64,000 nucleotides of DNA from Acidobacteria bacterium Ga0077534 (GTDB lineage Bacteria > Acidobacteriota > Blastocatellia > Pyrinomonadales > Pyrinomonadaceae): assembly GCA_001464455.1 (NCBI GenBank), contig LNEI01000027.1:1-64000 (forward strand), in the 5' to 3' direction. The translations under genes and the position numbers were made by a program. Below the pieces are notes generated by a model. The model was not told where the DNA came from. It was given only the letters and a program-made list of their open reading frames with translations, and made no database searches. Position 1 is the first letter of the stretch; every line of letters begins with the position of its first letter. Shown here one piece after another: positions 35,172 through 44,158 of the stretch.

Positions 35172-35424
35172 TTACTCGTTCCTTCCGAATGCGACCTTTT
35201 TTAACATCTCGCATTCCAACTCAAGCTCCAGAATCCGCTTCCGGATCTGTAGCTTCTCTTGTCGGGATCGCCTGACTCATTAACCACCATCTTCTGCTTC
35301 CATCGATGCAGAACATTCTCGTTTGCCCCAGTCTCCCGCGCGATCGCCGCGATCGACTGGCCCCAATGTATTTCCGCATTACTTCTTTCTTGCCTTCCAA
35401 ATCGGATTGCTTTCTCATTCTCAA
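35172..35424 (-). pseudogene. IS3-family OrfA transposase remnant (frameshifted)
   Basis: Three pieces of one typical ~85-residue OrfA are read in different frames of the minus strand. They are MRKQSDLEGKKEVMRKYIGA (from 35424), then IAAIARETGANENVLHRW (the HTH, about 35362-35290), then LQIRKRILELELECEMLKK followed by a stop at 35172-35174. This is the leucine-zipper C-terminus of OrfA. At least two frameshifts make it non-functional. OrfB and terminal repeats are not seen, so only a decayed fragment remains. It marks past mobile-element activity at the edge of the glucan block. Confidence 0.75.
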
Positions 35425-35448
35425 ATTCTAAGAGATGTTTGAACCTCT

Positions 35449-37650
35449 CTAATTCCTCTGGGTGTACCGTTCGCGAACGATCTGTGGCGTGTCTAAATTT
35501 CTTCCTGCCTTGATGTTGGTCGCGAGGCGGATGAACTGGGCCATTGACCAAGCGAGCGGCGTTGCCGAACCGGTGCCTTCGCCGAATTTGAGGTCGGGGA
35601 CGAACTGTTTGTCGGGGGATCTTAGATCGGGTTTGTCCCAGACCTGTTCTGGGATCATCAGGCCTTCGTTCGCGAACGCGGCCATGTGCGAAAGCCGATT
35701 GCTTCCGGCCATGCATTTGTAGTCAAACCGCTCGGTCGCCTGAGCACATCCGGCAAGTTCGTATTGCCCGCGCTCACCGGAAAGCAGAACCCACAGGCGC
35801 CCTTTTCCAGTATATTTCCCATCCCAATTCCAACGCCGGCCATCGTCCATTTCGCCGTAGCCGTCGTTGTTGTAGCGGTAGAAGCCGGGGCCGTTGGGGG
35901 TTTCGACCTTGATGACCTGATCGATGACCTTGACGGATTTTGCGATCAGTGGATCGTCGGCTGGTTTTAGTCCGAGGCGGACGAGTTCGAGGAAGCCGGC
36001 ATCGACGATGTCGCGTTCGTCGAAAGAGCCCGCACCGTTATTTAGCTCGATCTTTTCGCCGGCGTCGGGTTTGCCGTTCTGGGTGATGCGCAGGTAATAG
36101 TTGCCGTCGCCGTATTTGCCGGTTTTCGTCGCGGTCCATTTTTCGATGTTTGCGTGCCATTCATCGGCAGTCGCGAGGTATTTGGCGGCTGATGCCGTAT
36201 CGCCATTTCGTTTTGCAATGTCGGCGGCGCATACCAAACCCGCGATCTCGGCGGCGATGGTCGAGGGCGAATAGCCCGATTCCTCTTCCCAACGCTCCTG
36301 CGGCGTAGCGGGGCCGTTTTTGACTATGAAATCAGCGGCTTTTTTCAGATGATCTTCGTACGTCGGCTTATCAAACCGCCCGAGCTGCCAGGCCATTATC
36401 AGCGGATACGCCACCTCGTCCATCTGCAGCGAACCCCAAAACGGCCGCCCGTCGAGCCACGAATTCTGCGGAAAACTCCCGTCCGGTTTTTGCTGAACCT
36501 TCAGCAAAAAATCCAGAGCCCGCTCAGCCGCCGCCTTGTCGCCAAGTGCCAAAAACGCGGTAAAAACCTGATAAAGATCACGCGACCAAACCAGATGATA
36601 ACCGCCGATGTTGTTCTCATTAGCGTTCTCACCCCCGCCCCACGGGACGGTCAAACTAGCAATATTCGCCCCACGAGCCGTCTTGTCCTCAAGGATCTTC
36701 AACTGCATCGCCGCCATATTGAACTGAGCCTGGTGTTTTGGATCGACTCTGGGAAGCGTTTTGACGTAATCGGCCCAGCCTTGCTCATACATTGCAAGGG
36801 ATCCTTTGAAGCTGATTCCGTCCATAGCCTGTTCCCCATCAGCCGATTTGGATCCGAACACTAAAATCGCTACAAATTGCGATGGCGCGTCGATTTTAGC
36901 TGTTTGGACCAAGTTCCCAACACCCGCCTTGATAGTCGGACTACCAATCTTTCCGAAATTCCGTAGCTGGGTAATGCCGTCCGAACCCGCGAACGAAGAA
37001 TCAATCTCTGAGATTGGGCTACTGAAGAAGAGCTTCGAGCTTACATTCGCCTTTTCATCCAGAGACGTGAGCATCGGGCTTCCCCCTAACTCGCAGGCGA
37101 TACAGTTACTTCGACGTTTCAATCCGCCTTGATCGCCCATCCCGCTATTTCCAAGCGACGGATCGTATTGAACGTAGAGATTTAAGCCCGGCTGCTTCGC
37201 CTCGAACGCGATATCAATGAAAATTGTGTCAGGGTAGGAACCGACCGTGTAAGTTTTCTTGATCTTCCATTTCCCCGACTTCGCCGTATTTACCTGCTGA
37301 AACGTAAGTGAATCGGGCCGGAGGACTTTGATCTGGTGGATCGCGTCGTCCTGCTCGGTTTCGACCTTTTTTGTCTTTGGATCGACGACTATGAACTGCA
37401 GAAGATGAACGTTCGCAACGGTTACGTCAGGATAGTAAACCTCGGTCATCACACCCTGAGCGAGCGTGAACCAGACCTTACTTTCGAGCGTAGCTGACGA
37501 ACCGACGGCCTGTTTCCCGGCCGTCGCCCACTGAGCGTCCTTCCCCGGCCCGCCGGGAGCGGTAGATTGAGCGCTCCCGTTTAACGCGAAGACGCAAAGT
37601 AGCAAAGACGCAAAGGAAAACCAGACCAACTTCGTCGTAAATACTTTCAT
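35449..37650 (-). CDS. secreted GH15 glucoamylase/glucodextranase
   Basis: 733 residues with signal peptide about 1-27 (hydrophobic FSFASLLLCVFALNG, cleavage near GSAQS). Residues ~30-290 resemble the bacterial glucodextranase N-terminal domain, followed by the (alpha/alpha)6 GH15 domain. Conserved blocks: NNIGGYHLVWSRDLYQVFTA, QERWEEESGYSPSTIAAEIA (general-acid Glu), and GEGTGSATPLAWSMAQFIRL (general-base Glu). The enzyme releases glucose from non-reducing ends of alpha-glucans outside the cytoplasm. The signal-peptide core is encoded by one arm of a cgcaaag-type inverted repeat (arms 37581-37616 and 37658-37693), and the ATG sits in the loop. It is the last gene of the block. Confidence 0.92.
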   Translation of the reverse strand: MKVFTTKLVWFSFASLLLCVFALNGSAQSTAPGGPGKDAQWATAGKQAVGSSATLESKVWFTLAQGVMTEVYYPDVTVANVHLLQFIVVDPKTKKVETEQDDAIHQIKVLRPDSLTFQQVNTAKSGKWKIKKTYTVGSYPDTIFIDIAFEAKQPGLNLYVQYDPSLGNSGMGDQGGLKRRSNCIACELGGSPMLTSLDEKANVSSKLFFSSPISEIDSSFAGSDGITQLRNFGKIGSPTIKAGVGNLVQTAKIDAPSQFVAILVFGSKSADGEQAMDGISFKGSLAMYEQGWADYVKTLPRVDPKHQAQFNMAAMQLKILEDKTARGANIASLTVPWGGGENANENNIGGYHLVWSRDLYQVFTAFLALGDKAAAERALDFLLKVQQKPDGSFPQNSWLDGRPFWGSLQMDEVAYPLIMAWQLGRFDKPTYEDHLKKAADFIVKNGPATPQERWEEESGYSPSTIAAEIAGLVCAADIAKRNGDTASAAKYLATADEWHANIEKWTATKTGKYGDGNYYLRITQNGKPDAGEKIELNNGAGSFDERDIVDAGFLELVRLGLKPADDPLIAKSVKVIDQVIKVETPNGPGFYRYNNDGYGEMDDGRRWNWDGKYTGKGRLWVLLSGERGQYELAGCAQATERFDYKCMAGSNRLSHMAAFANEGLMIPEQVWDKPDLRSPDKQFVPDLKFGEGTGSATPLAWSMAQFIRLATNIKAGRNLDTPQIVRERYTQRN

Positions 37651-37693
37651 TTTCTTACCTTTGCGTCTTTGTCTCTTCGCGACTTGGCGTTAA
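37581..37693. repeat. inverted repeat of the cgcaaag family around the GH15 start codon
   Basis: The arms are 37581-37616 and 37658-37693. After reversal they agree at about 30 of 36 positions (blocks TTAACGC, AAG, CAAAGACGCAAAGG). The loop contains the GH15 start codon and leader, and the left arm codes for the signal-peptide core. Related copies: 42455-42488, 42531-42564, 56915-56939 and 62224-62256. Confidence 0.7.
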
Positions 37694-37698
37694 AAAAA

Positions 37699-39093
37699 CT
37701 ATTTCCGTCTAAATATCCTGAATTTAAACCCATCCAGATGCAGCGTCGGCAATCCGACATTTGGTTGCGCCGCTTTCTGAGCTTTCGCATCATCGGGTGG
37801 CATGGGCTCGCCGTAGTATGGCGTGATCTCTTCGTAATTTCCCGCGGTCTCGACTGAGCCGAAGAACGGGGCGTTTGTCATATTGATGGCGACTAGCAGC
37901 TCTTCGTTTCCCGACTTGCGGGAAAATGTTAGCACGCGGTTTTCATCCGAATTTCGCAGCCACGTCAGTTCGCCCCGACGGAGGGCCATCGAGCTTTTTC
38001 GCAACGCGATCATTTCTTTGTAAAACCGCGGAAATTCGGGCCGACGGGCTTTCGTATCCCAAAAAATCGGCATTTTTTCAAAGAGCGCGGGCCAGCCCGA
38101 TTCGGTTGTGTCGCCGACCTCCATCCCGTTGAAAACCAGCGGCACGCCGTCCATTGTGAACATCAGAGCCTGAGCCGCGAGAGCACCCTTTTCGCCAAAA
38201 CGAGCTATGGCTCGACGCTCGTCGTGATTGTCAGAAAAACGCATCCGGATCGCGTTCTTCGGGAAAACGGCCCGCTGATCTTCCCAAACTTTTCGAACGG
38301 CCGACGCCGGAGCCGTGCCGTGGATCGCCTTGTCCATAGCATGGTGAAATTCCCACCCATAGTCGAGGTCAAACGCCTTGACGAGCAGATCGGGCTTTTC
38401 GGCTTCGGCGAGCCAGATGGTGTTCGGCTTGATCTTGTCGACCTCAGCCCTCGCTTCTTCCCAGAAGTCGGTCGGGATCATGAGGGCGACGTCGCAGCGA
38501 AAACCGTCGAGGTCGTAATCGCGGACCCAGCTTTTCAGGTTCTCGATCATGTATTTACGGACCGCTCGCTTCGAGTAATCCAGCCCCGCGACGTCGGCCC
38601 AGTCCGCGACCGGCGGGACGATCTCGCCTTTCTCACCTTTTTTGTAGAACTCAGGGTTCGACATGATCAGTTTGTTGTCCCACGCGGTGTGGTTCGCGAC
38701 TATGTCGATTATCACCTTCAGCCCGCGTTTGTGGGCTTCGGCGACGAGACGTTTCAGGTCGGCGGGCGTTCCGTAGTCGGGATTTACGCCGTAATAGTCC
38801 TGCACCGCGTAAGGCGAGCCGATCGTGCCTTTCTTTTTTAACTGCCCGATCGGATGCACCGGCATCAGCCATAGCACGTCAACACCGAGCGTTTTCAACC
38901 GGTCGAGGTCGGCCGTGATCGAATTAAAATCGCCCTTCTGGGAGTATGCACGCTGCCAGATCTGATAGATGACAGCGTCACGGATCCAATCCTGCGAGCT
39001 GCGTGCGGTTTCCTTAGAAACGTCACGTGATGGTTGCTGGCCAAGAACGCAGCTCGCAAGAAAGACTGTTAGTATGATCGACTTGAAATTCAT
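37699..39093 (-). CDS. exported GH13 alpha-amylase family enzyme, possible lipoprotein
   Basis: 464 residues from the ATG at 39093 (MNFKSIILTVFLASC); the upstream ORF extension lacks support. ILTVFLASC ends in a good lipobox (LASC), so it may be anchored by Cys15 rather than freely secreted. The four GH13 regions are visible: I IDIVANHTAWD, II GFRCDVAL (nucleophile Asp), III WLAEAEKPD (acid Glu), IV FSDNHDER (transition-state Asp). The C-terminal ~80 residues form the usual beta domain. It would cut internal alpha-1,4 bonds. It lies ~50 bases upstream of the GH15 gene in the same direction. Confidence 0.9.
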   Translation of the reverse strand: MNFKSIILTVFLASCVLGQQPSRDVSKETARSSQDWIRDAVIYQIWQRAYSQKGDFNSITADLDRLKTLGVDVLWLMPVHPIGQLKKKGTIGSPYAVQDYYGVNPDYGTPADLKRLVAEAHKRGLKVIIDIVANHTAWDNKLIMSNPEFYKKGEKGEIVPPVADWADVAGLDYSKRAVRKYMIENLKSWVRDYDLDGFRCDVALMIPTDFWEEARAEVDKIKPNTIWLAEAEKPDLLVKAFDLDYGWEFHHAMDKAIHGTAPASAVRKVWEDQRAVFPKNAIRMRFSDNHDERRAIARFGEKGALAAQALMFTMDGVPLVFNGMEVGDTTESGWPALFEKMPIFWDTKARRPEFPRFYKEMIALRKSSMALRRGELTWLRNSDENRVLTFSRKSGNEELLVAINMTNAPFFGSVETAGNYEEITPYYGEPMPPDDAKAQKAAQPNVGLPTLHLDGFKFRIFRRK

Positions 39094-39180
39094 AGGATCT
39101 ATTGAATTCAGTGGATAGTTGAAAGTGAAAAGTGGATAGTGCACTGTCCACTACCGACTAACCACTACCACAGTAGTTGA

Positions 39181-40509
39181 TTAATGCCCGCCGCCCGCGA
39201 CTTCGATATTCGTGGCACCTACATCTTTAACTATCAAAACGCTCACCGCCGCAACGAGCATCGATGCACCGCCGAGCATGACAGCGTTCAGCGGGTTATC
39301 GGCGAGAACAGATTTATATATCTGCGGCGTCAGGAAACTTTGGACGACCTGCGGAATGACGATAAACAAATTGAAAACGCCCATGTAAACGCCCATGCGT
39401 TCGGGCTTTATCGCACCGGCGAGGATGACGTACGGCATCGACAGGATCGAAGCCCAGGCGATCCCGACGCCGGCCATTCCGATCCAGAGGAAATAGGGAT
39501 TTCCGGCAAAGTAGGTCGAGATCAGGCCCAGTCCACCGCATGTGAGGCAAAGAATGTGGACGCCTTTGCGGCCGATCTTGTTTGCCAGCGGCGGGATCGC
39601 GAACGCGACAAGGAAGCAGACGAGATTATAAATAGCGAAACACACGCCGCCCCATTCGGTACCCTGTTTGAAGAGGTCAGATTTGTCATCGACCGAGCCA
39701 AAGACGTGTCTCGCAACCGTCAGGCCGTAGAACTGCCACATAAAAGGCAATGCAAACCACGTGAAAAACTGCACGACGGCAAGCTGTTTCATCGTAGTCG
39801 GCATGTCGCGAAAAGCTTCGCCGACCTCTTTCAGGATATTGCCGACTATGCTGCCTTGGGCGTTCTTCCTGCGAAAACTTTCGATGTCCTCTGGCGGGAA
39901 TTCGTCTGTTGTGTAGACCGTCCAAAGCACGGCGGCAAGAAAGGCGACGGCTCCTACGATGAAGGCGATCAGAGTCGAATATGGAATGCCGCTTTTCATT
40001 ACGCCCACCACGCCAAGGAACGTGAGGATGTACGGAAGAGCATTTGCCAGCGTCGAGCCGATGCCGATAAAGAAAGACTGCATGACGAAACCCAGCGTTC
40101 GCTGCTCTTCGGGCAGTTTGTCACCGACGAACGCCCGGAACGGTTCCATCGTGATGTTGATCGATGCGTCCATTATCCAAAGCAGGCTCGCGGCCATCCA
40201 CAGTGCCGAGGAATTGGGCATCAGCAGCAGACAGATACTCGCAATAACCGCACCGACCAGAAAGAACGGCCTCCGCCGGCCGAGCCGCGTCCAGGTCCGG
40301 TCGCTCATCGCCCCCACGATCGGCTGAACAAGCAAGCCAGTCAGCGGTCCGGCGAGCCAAAGATACGGCAGCGAGCTTTCGTCGGCACCGAGATATTTAT
40401 AGATCGGCGACATGTTCGCCATCTGCAATCCCCAGCCAAACTGGATGCCCAGAAAGCCGAAGCTCATGTTCCATATCTGCCAAAATGTCAGCTTTGGTTT
40501 GTTCTGCAT
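39181..40509 (-). CDS. MFS sugar transporter (SLC45-like, maltose/maltodextrin type)
   Basis: 442 residues, about 12 membrane helices. SLC45/sugar-type signatures: FWQIWNMSFGFLGIQFGWGL at the N-terminus, NMSPIYKYLGADESSLPYLW, GAMSDRTWTRLGRRRPFFLV (RGRRRP-type A-motif), and AFVGDKLPEEQRTLGFVMQS. The second half contains PLANKIGRKGVHIL. In many Bacteroidetes and Acidobacteria similar proteins sit inside amylase clusters and are thought to import maltose or maltodextrins with protons. It lies between the two exported GH13 genes, consistent with importing their products. Confidence 0.88.
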   Translation of the reverse strand: MQNKPKLTFWQIWNMSFGFLGIQFGWGLQMANMSPIYKYLGADESSLPYLWLAGPLTGLLVQPIVGAMSDRTWTRLGRRRPFFLVGAVIASICLLLMPNSSALWMAASLLWIMDASINITMEPFRAFVGDKLPEEQRTLGFVMQSFFIGIGSTLANALPYILTFLGVVGVMKSGIPYSTLIAFIVGAVAFLAAVLWTVYTTDEFPPEDIESFRRKNAQGSIVGNILKEVGEAFRDMPTTMKQLAVVQFFTWFALPFMWQFYGLTVARHVFGSVDDKSDLFKQGTEWGGVCFAIYNLVCFLVAFAIPPLANKIGRKGVHILCLTCGGLGLISTYFAGNPYFLWIGMAGVGIAWASILSMPYVILAGAIKPERMGVYMGVFNLFIVIPQVVQSFLTPQIYKSVLADNPLNAVMLGGASMLVAAVSVLIVKDVGATNIEVAGGGH

Positions 40510-40539
40510 AAAATCAGTGGTCGGTGGCCAGTGGCCAGT

Positions 40540-40596
40540 GTTCAGAGGCGGGCTTGCCCGCGGTACGCGCGAAGGCGGGCAAGCCCGCCTCTGAAC
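40540..40596. repeat. perfect 22-bp inverted repeat (REP-like)
   Basis: GTTCAGAGGCGGGCTTGCCCGC (40540-40561) pairs perfectly with 40575-40596; 13-base loop. It lies between the MFS and GH13 genes and has no T-run. It could slow or stop transcripts of the upstream gene, and it resembles REP palindromes. Confidence 0.7.
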
Positions 40597-40603
40597 GTCC
40601 CCG

Positions 40604-42583
40604 CTATTTTGTCGATAGAATAACGGACTTTCTCGCCGGTATGGTGAAATCTACGCGGCCGTCGGCGGCTACTTTTACGTCGGTGATAACCCCGAGCTTA
40701 TCGACGAGCGATGACGATCGCGGGATCTGGTTGATCATTCCGATATCAAAGCTCAGCTTTGCCGGTTTGGTGTCGTTGTTGAACGCTACGAGCACAGCCT
40801 GATTTGCGGTGACGCGGGCGTACGCTAATTGCTGCTCTTCGTCGTGCAGGTCGAGCGATTTGCCGCGTCGGAGCGGTTCGAGTTCCTGACGGAGGCGGCC
40901 GAGTTTGGCGAGGTGATCCCAAACGTCTCTCTCCGTGGCACTCCGCCCCGACGCGGCAAATTTGTCGATCCCGTCGGCGGGAAATCCGCCCGGAAAATCA
41001 CGGCGGTTGTCCGGGTCCGGCCCGCCGGGCATCGCGATCTCGTCACCGTAATAGAGCAGCGGCGTGCCGCGCGATGTCATTATCAATGTCTGGGCAAGCT
41101 TTAGCCCGTCAGTCGTCGCTCCGGGTTCGTTCATGAACCGCAGCATGTCATGCACGCCGAGAAATGTCGTCAGAACTTCGGGCCGCGGATAAAGCCAGTC
41201 GCGGGCGAATGCCTGCGAAACGGCACGGATCGATTTTCCTTGTGCGAACGCGTCGCGGATCGCGTAAAAGACGGTGAAATCGAAGAGCGTATCGATCTCA
41301 GTATCGATGCCGTCGTGGCCTTTACGGCCGGTTTGGAAATACGAAAGCAGTGCCGGATCGCCGTCGTAAAGCTCGCCGAGAATATTCAATTTTGGATACT
41401 GCCGCTTGATCGCCGAGCCCCACTTCGACCAAAAACTACGCGGTACGTGGGGCAGCGTGTCCATTCGGATCGCGTCGTAGCCGATGGTTTCGATCCACCA
41501 GATGCTGTTCTGGATCAAATAACGCTCGACCTCGATGTCGTCCTGATTGAAGTCAGGAAGGATGTCGACAAACCAGCCTTCGAGGTTTCGTTTCTGTGTT
41601 TGATACGTCGCCCGCGGATTCATCGCGGTCCATTTTTGCCAGTTGTTTGAGAGGTGTTGCTTTGCGGTTCCGTTCCACCAGGTCGGCGTCGGTGGATCTT
41701 CTGCCCAGACGTGGTATGGGCCCGTATGGTTTGCGACCTGATCCTGGATCATCTTGATGCCCATCGCACGAGCTTTATCCGTAAGCTCTTTCAGCTTTGC
41801 GATGTCACCAAAGTGCTCGTCGGTGTTGTACATATCGACGGCGCCGTAGCCGTGATAGCCGGTCGTTTTTTCGCCGTCGTAGACCTCTTTCTCGTCGAGC
41901 TTGTTGTTATTGTCGTAGATCGGCGTCGTCCAGATCGCGGTTACGCCGAGGGACTTTAGGTAGGGAAGTTTGCTGATCATCCCCTCGAGGTCGCCCCCGT
42001 GGTAGCGACGGGTTTTCGAGCGGTCGAACAGGCCTTTTGATATCGCCGGGTCGTTGTTCGACGGGTCGCCGTCGGCGAAACGGTCGGGCATGATCAGATA
42101 GATCACGTCGTCGGGCGAGTAGCCCTGGTATTTGCCCGCCGGGTTCGGACGCGTCTTTATTTCGAAGTCGAAATTGGCTCTTCCGCTTGCTCCGACGACC
42201 GTTAGTTTCTGTACGCCCGTTTTTGCTGTCCGTGCGATCTTGAGATCGAAAAACAGATAGTGGCCGTTTTCGCTGTAACGATAATTGCTCGCCGCCAGGC
42301 CGCTTGCCGCCGGAACGGTCACACGTGCTCCTTTCAGATCCTTGCCGCGAAGCATCACTCGCACCGGATCGACCGTCATACCGGTCCACCAATTCGGCGG
42401 CTCGACCTTTTCGACCGACTGGGCGAGGGTCGCGCACGTTAAGAAAAGAACCCCAACGCAAAGTCGCAAAGGGGCTAAGACGCTAAGGAATACAAACTTA
42501 GCGTTCCCTATAGCCGTCAAGAATTCTTTGCTTTGCGTCTTTGCTTCTTCGCGTCTTCGCGTTAAAAACCTATTTGCGCCCAT
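40604..42583 (-). CDS. secreted GH13 neopullulanase/cyclomaltodextrinase-like enzyme
   Basis: 659 residues. The N-terminal ~50 residues are unusual: a basic stretch (LTRRREEAKTQSKE) then a hydrophobic core (FLSVLAPLRLCVGVLFL) with cleavage near TLAQS. A TTG at about 42520 would start just before this core. Residues ~60-150 are a beta-domain as in neopullulanases. GH13 regions: I IQDQVANHTGPYHVW, II AIRMDTLPHV, III NILGELYDGD, IV FLGVHDMLR, where the usual NHD is VHD. The leader is encoded by an inverted pair of cgcaaag repeats. It overlaps the malQ stop by 14 bases. Confidence 0.9.
   Translation of the reverse strand: MGANRFLTRRREEAKTQSKEFLTAIGNAKFVFLSVLAPLRLCVGVLFLTCATLAQSVEKVEPPNWWTGMTVDPVRVMLRGKDLKGARVTVPAASGLAASNYRYSENGHYLFFDLKIARTAKTGVQKLTVVGASGRANFDFEIKTRPNPAGKYQGYSPDDVIYLIMPDRFADGDPSNNDPAISKGLFDRSKTRRYHGGDLEGMISKLPYLKSLGVTAIWTTPIYDNNNKLDEKEVYDGEKTTGYHGYGAVDMYNTDEHFGDIAKLKELTDKARAMGIKMIQDQVANHTGPYHVWAEDPPTPTWWNGTAKQHLSNNWQKWTAMNPRATYQTQKRNLEGWFVDILPDFNQDDIEVERYLIQNSIWWIETIGYDAIRMDTLPHVPRSFWSKWGSAIKRQYPKLNILGELYDGDPALLSYFQTGRKGHDGIDTEIDTLFDFTVFYAIRDAFAQGKSIRAVSQAFARDWLYPRPEVLTTFLGVHDMLRFMNEPGATTDGLKLAQTLIMTSRGTPLLYYGDEIAMPGGPDPDNRRDFPGGFPADGIDKFAASGRSATERDVWDHLAKLGRLRQELEPLRRGKSLDLHDEEQQLAYARVTANQAVLVAFNNDTKPAKLSFDIGMINQIPRSSSLVDKLGVITDVKVAADGRVDFTIPARKSVILSTK
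42455..42564. repeat. inverted pair of cgcaaag-family repeats coding the GH13 leader
   Basis: Arms 42455-42488 and 42531-42564; by hand count 26 of 33 aligned positions agree after reversal. Both arms are translated as part of the N-terminal leader of the GH13 gene that starts at 42583. Same family as 37581-37693. Confidence 0.65.
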
Positions 42584-44099
42584 AGACTTCTGTTAACTCC
42601 CTTAGTCTCAAAGTTATTTCTTCCGTCAGCGAGCCCGCGGCGAGGCGCCATTGCCAGTTGCCGCCGCTTGATGCGGGTAAATTCATTCTGCCTTCGGTGC
42701 CGATGCCCAACATATCCTGCACGGGAGCCATCGCAGTGTCTGCGATCGATGCCCAGACGGCGCGGATCATGTCCCAGTGGATCTCTTCGCCGTCGGTGTT
42801 CAAATATTTCAGGCAATATTCGCGTTCGCGGCTGATTTCCGCGTCGTCACGCGTCGAGCCGGCTCCGGCCTGCGAAAGCCACCAACCGACTGTTGTGTCG
42901 TTGTCATGTGTGCCCGTATAAGCGGCACAATTTGTAACGTAGTTGTGCGGCAGGTCGTGATTCTTCGGGTCGCCGCCAAAAGCGAACTGCAAAATGCGCA
43001 TTCCCGGGAAACCGAATCCGTCACGCAGCTCTTCGACGTCGGGCGTGATCACGCCGAGGTCTTCGGCGATAACCGGAAGTTCGCCGAGACTTTGCCGTAG
43101 AGTCGTAAAAAGCTCCTTGCCCGGCACATCGACCCAGCGGCCGTTCTCGGCCGTTTCATCGCCGCCCGGAACTTCCCACGCCGCCGTGAAGCCGCGAAAA
43201 TGGTCGACGCGCACGATGTCAACCTGTCGCAGGGTCGCGTACATCCTAGCCGCCCACCAGCGAAACCCGTCTCGCCGCATGGCCTCCCAGTCGTAGATCG
43301 GATTGCCCCAGAGCTGGCCGGTCTTCGAGAAATAATCAGGCGGAACACCCGCCACGACCGTTGCCGAGCCGTCTTTATTCAGTTTGAATTTGTCCTGATT
43401 ACACCAAACATCGCTCGAGTCGAGAGCGACGAAGATCGGGATATCGCCGATGATCTTTACGCCATTTTCGTGAGCGTATAGCTTGACGGCTTCCCATTGG
43501 CGATAGAATAGAAATTGATAAAACTTTTCGCCCTGGATCGCTTCGAAGAGCCTTTCGGATGCCTCGATCAACGTTTCACGGTCGCGGAGCTTTTGCTTTT
43601 CGGGCCATTCGTACCACGGCCGCTGGTCATTTTCCGCCTTTATCGCCCGATACATTGCGTAGTCTTCGAGCCAGAAGCCGTTCTCCTGCATAAACCGCTC
43701 GAACCGCCCGCGAAGGTCGACGCTCGTGACGTGATGGAAACCTTCGTACGCCTTCGCGAGAAGCCAATTCTTCCAAGTGTAAACACCGCCGTAATCGACC
43801 TTGTGAGCGTCAAAATCAGGAGCGTCGGCCAGGTCGTTTTTGGTGATCAGATTGTCGTCGATCAGTTTTTCGGGCGAGATCAGCAAAGTGTTTCCGGCAA
43901 ATGCCGAAAAGCACTGGTACGGCGAATCGCCATAACCCGTCGGCCCGAGCGGCAGTATTTGCCAGTAAGTCTGCCCGGCTGCCCCGAGGAAATCGACAAA
44001 ATCCATTGCCGCCGGTCCGAGATCGCCGATGCCGAAACGGCCCGGTAGCGAGGTTGGGTGAAGGATAAGGCCGGATGCTCTTTCGAGTTTTTTCGCCAT
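42570..44099 (-). CDS. malQ: 4-alpha-glucanotransferase (amylomaltase, GH77)
   Basis: 509 residues, no signal peptide, so cytosolic. It moves glucan chains between maltodextrins and frees glucose. Family signatures: ASGLILHPTSLPGRFGIGDL, WQILPLGPTGYGDSPYQCFS, GDIPIFVALDSSDVW, VRVDHFRGFTAAWEVPGGDE (catalytic Asp), IAEDLGVITPDVEEL and TGTHDNDTTVGWW. It precedes the GH13 gene with a short overlap, so the two are likely translated from one transcript. Confidence 0.96.
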   Translation of the reverse strand: MAKKLERASGLILHPTSLPGRFGIGDLGPAAMDFVDFLGAAGQTYWQILPLGPTGYGDSPYQCFSAFAGNTLLISPEKLIDDNLITKNDLADAPDFDAHKVDYGGVYTWKNWLLAKAYEGFHHVTSVDLRGRFERFMQENGFWLEDYAMYRAIKAENDQRPWYEWPEKQKLRDRETLIEASERLFEAIQGEKFYQFLFYRQWEAVKLYAHENGVKIIGDIPIFVALDSSDVWCNQDKFKLNKDGSATVVAGVPPDYFSKTGQLWGNPIYDWEAMRRDGFRWWAARMYATLRQVDIVRVDHFRGFTAAWEVPGGDETAENGRWVDVPGKELFTTLRQSLGELPVIAEDLGVITPDVEELRDGFGFPGMRILQFAFGGDPKNHDLPHNYVTNCAAYTGTHDNDTTVGWWLSQAGAGSTRDDAEISREREYCLKYLNTDGEEIHWDMIRAVWASIADTAMAPVQDMLGIGTEGRMNLPASSGGNWQWRLAAGSLTEEITLRLRELTEVYGRK

Positions 44100-44158
44100 A
44101 AATTTAGTTCAGCAACGACTTGATCGACATCTTCGCGACCTCCCCGCGTTTTGGCTCG

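Noticed and set aside
39184-40623. 479-codon open frame antisense to the MFS transporter
   Set aside because: Composition is Arg/His/Asp-rich with no domain; a GC-driven shadow of the transporter gene.
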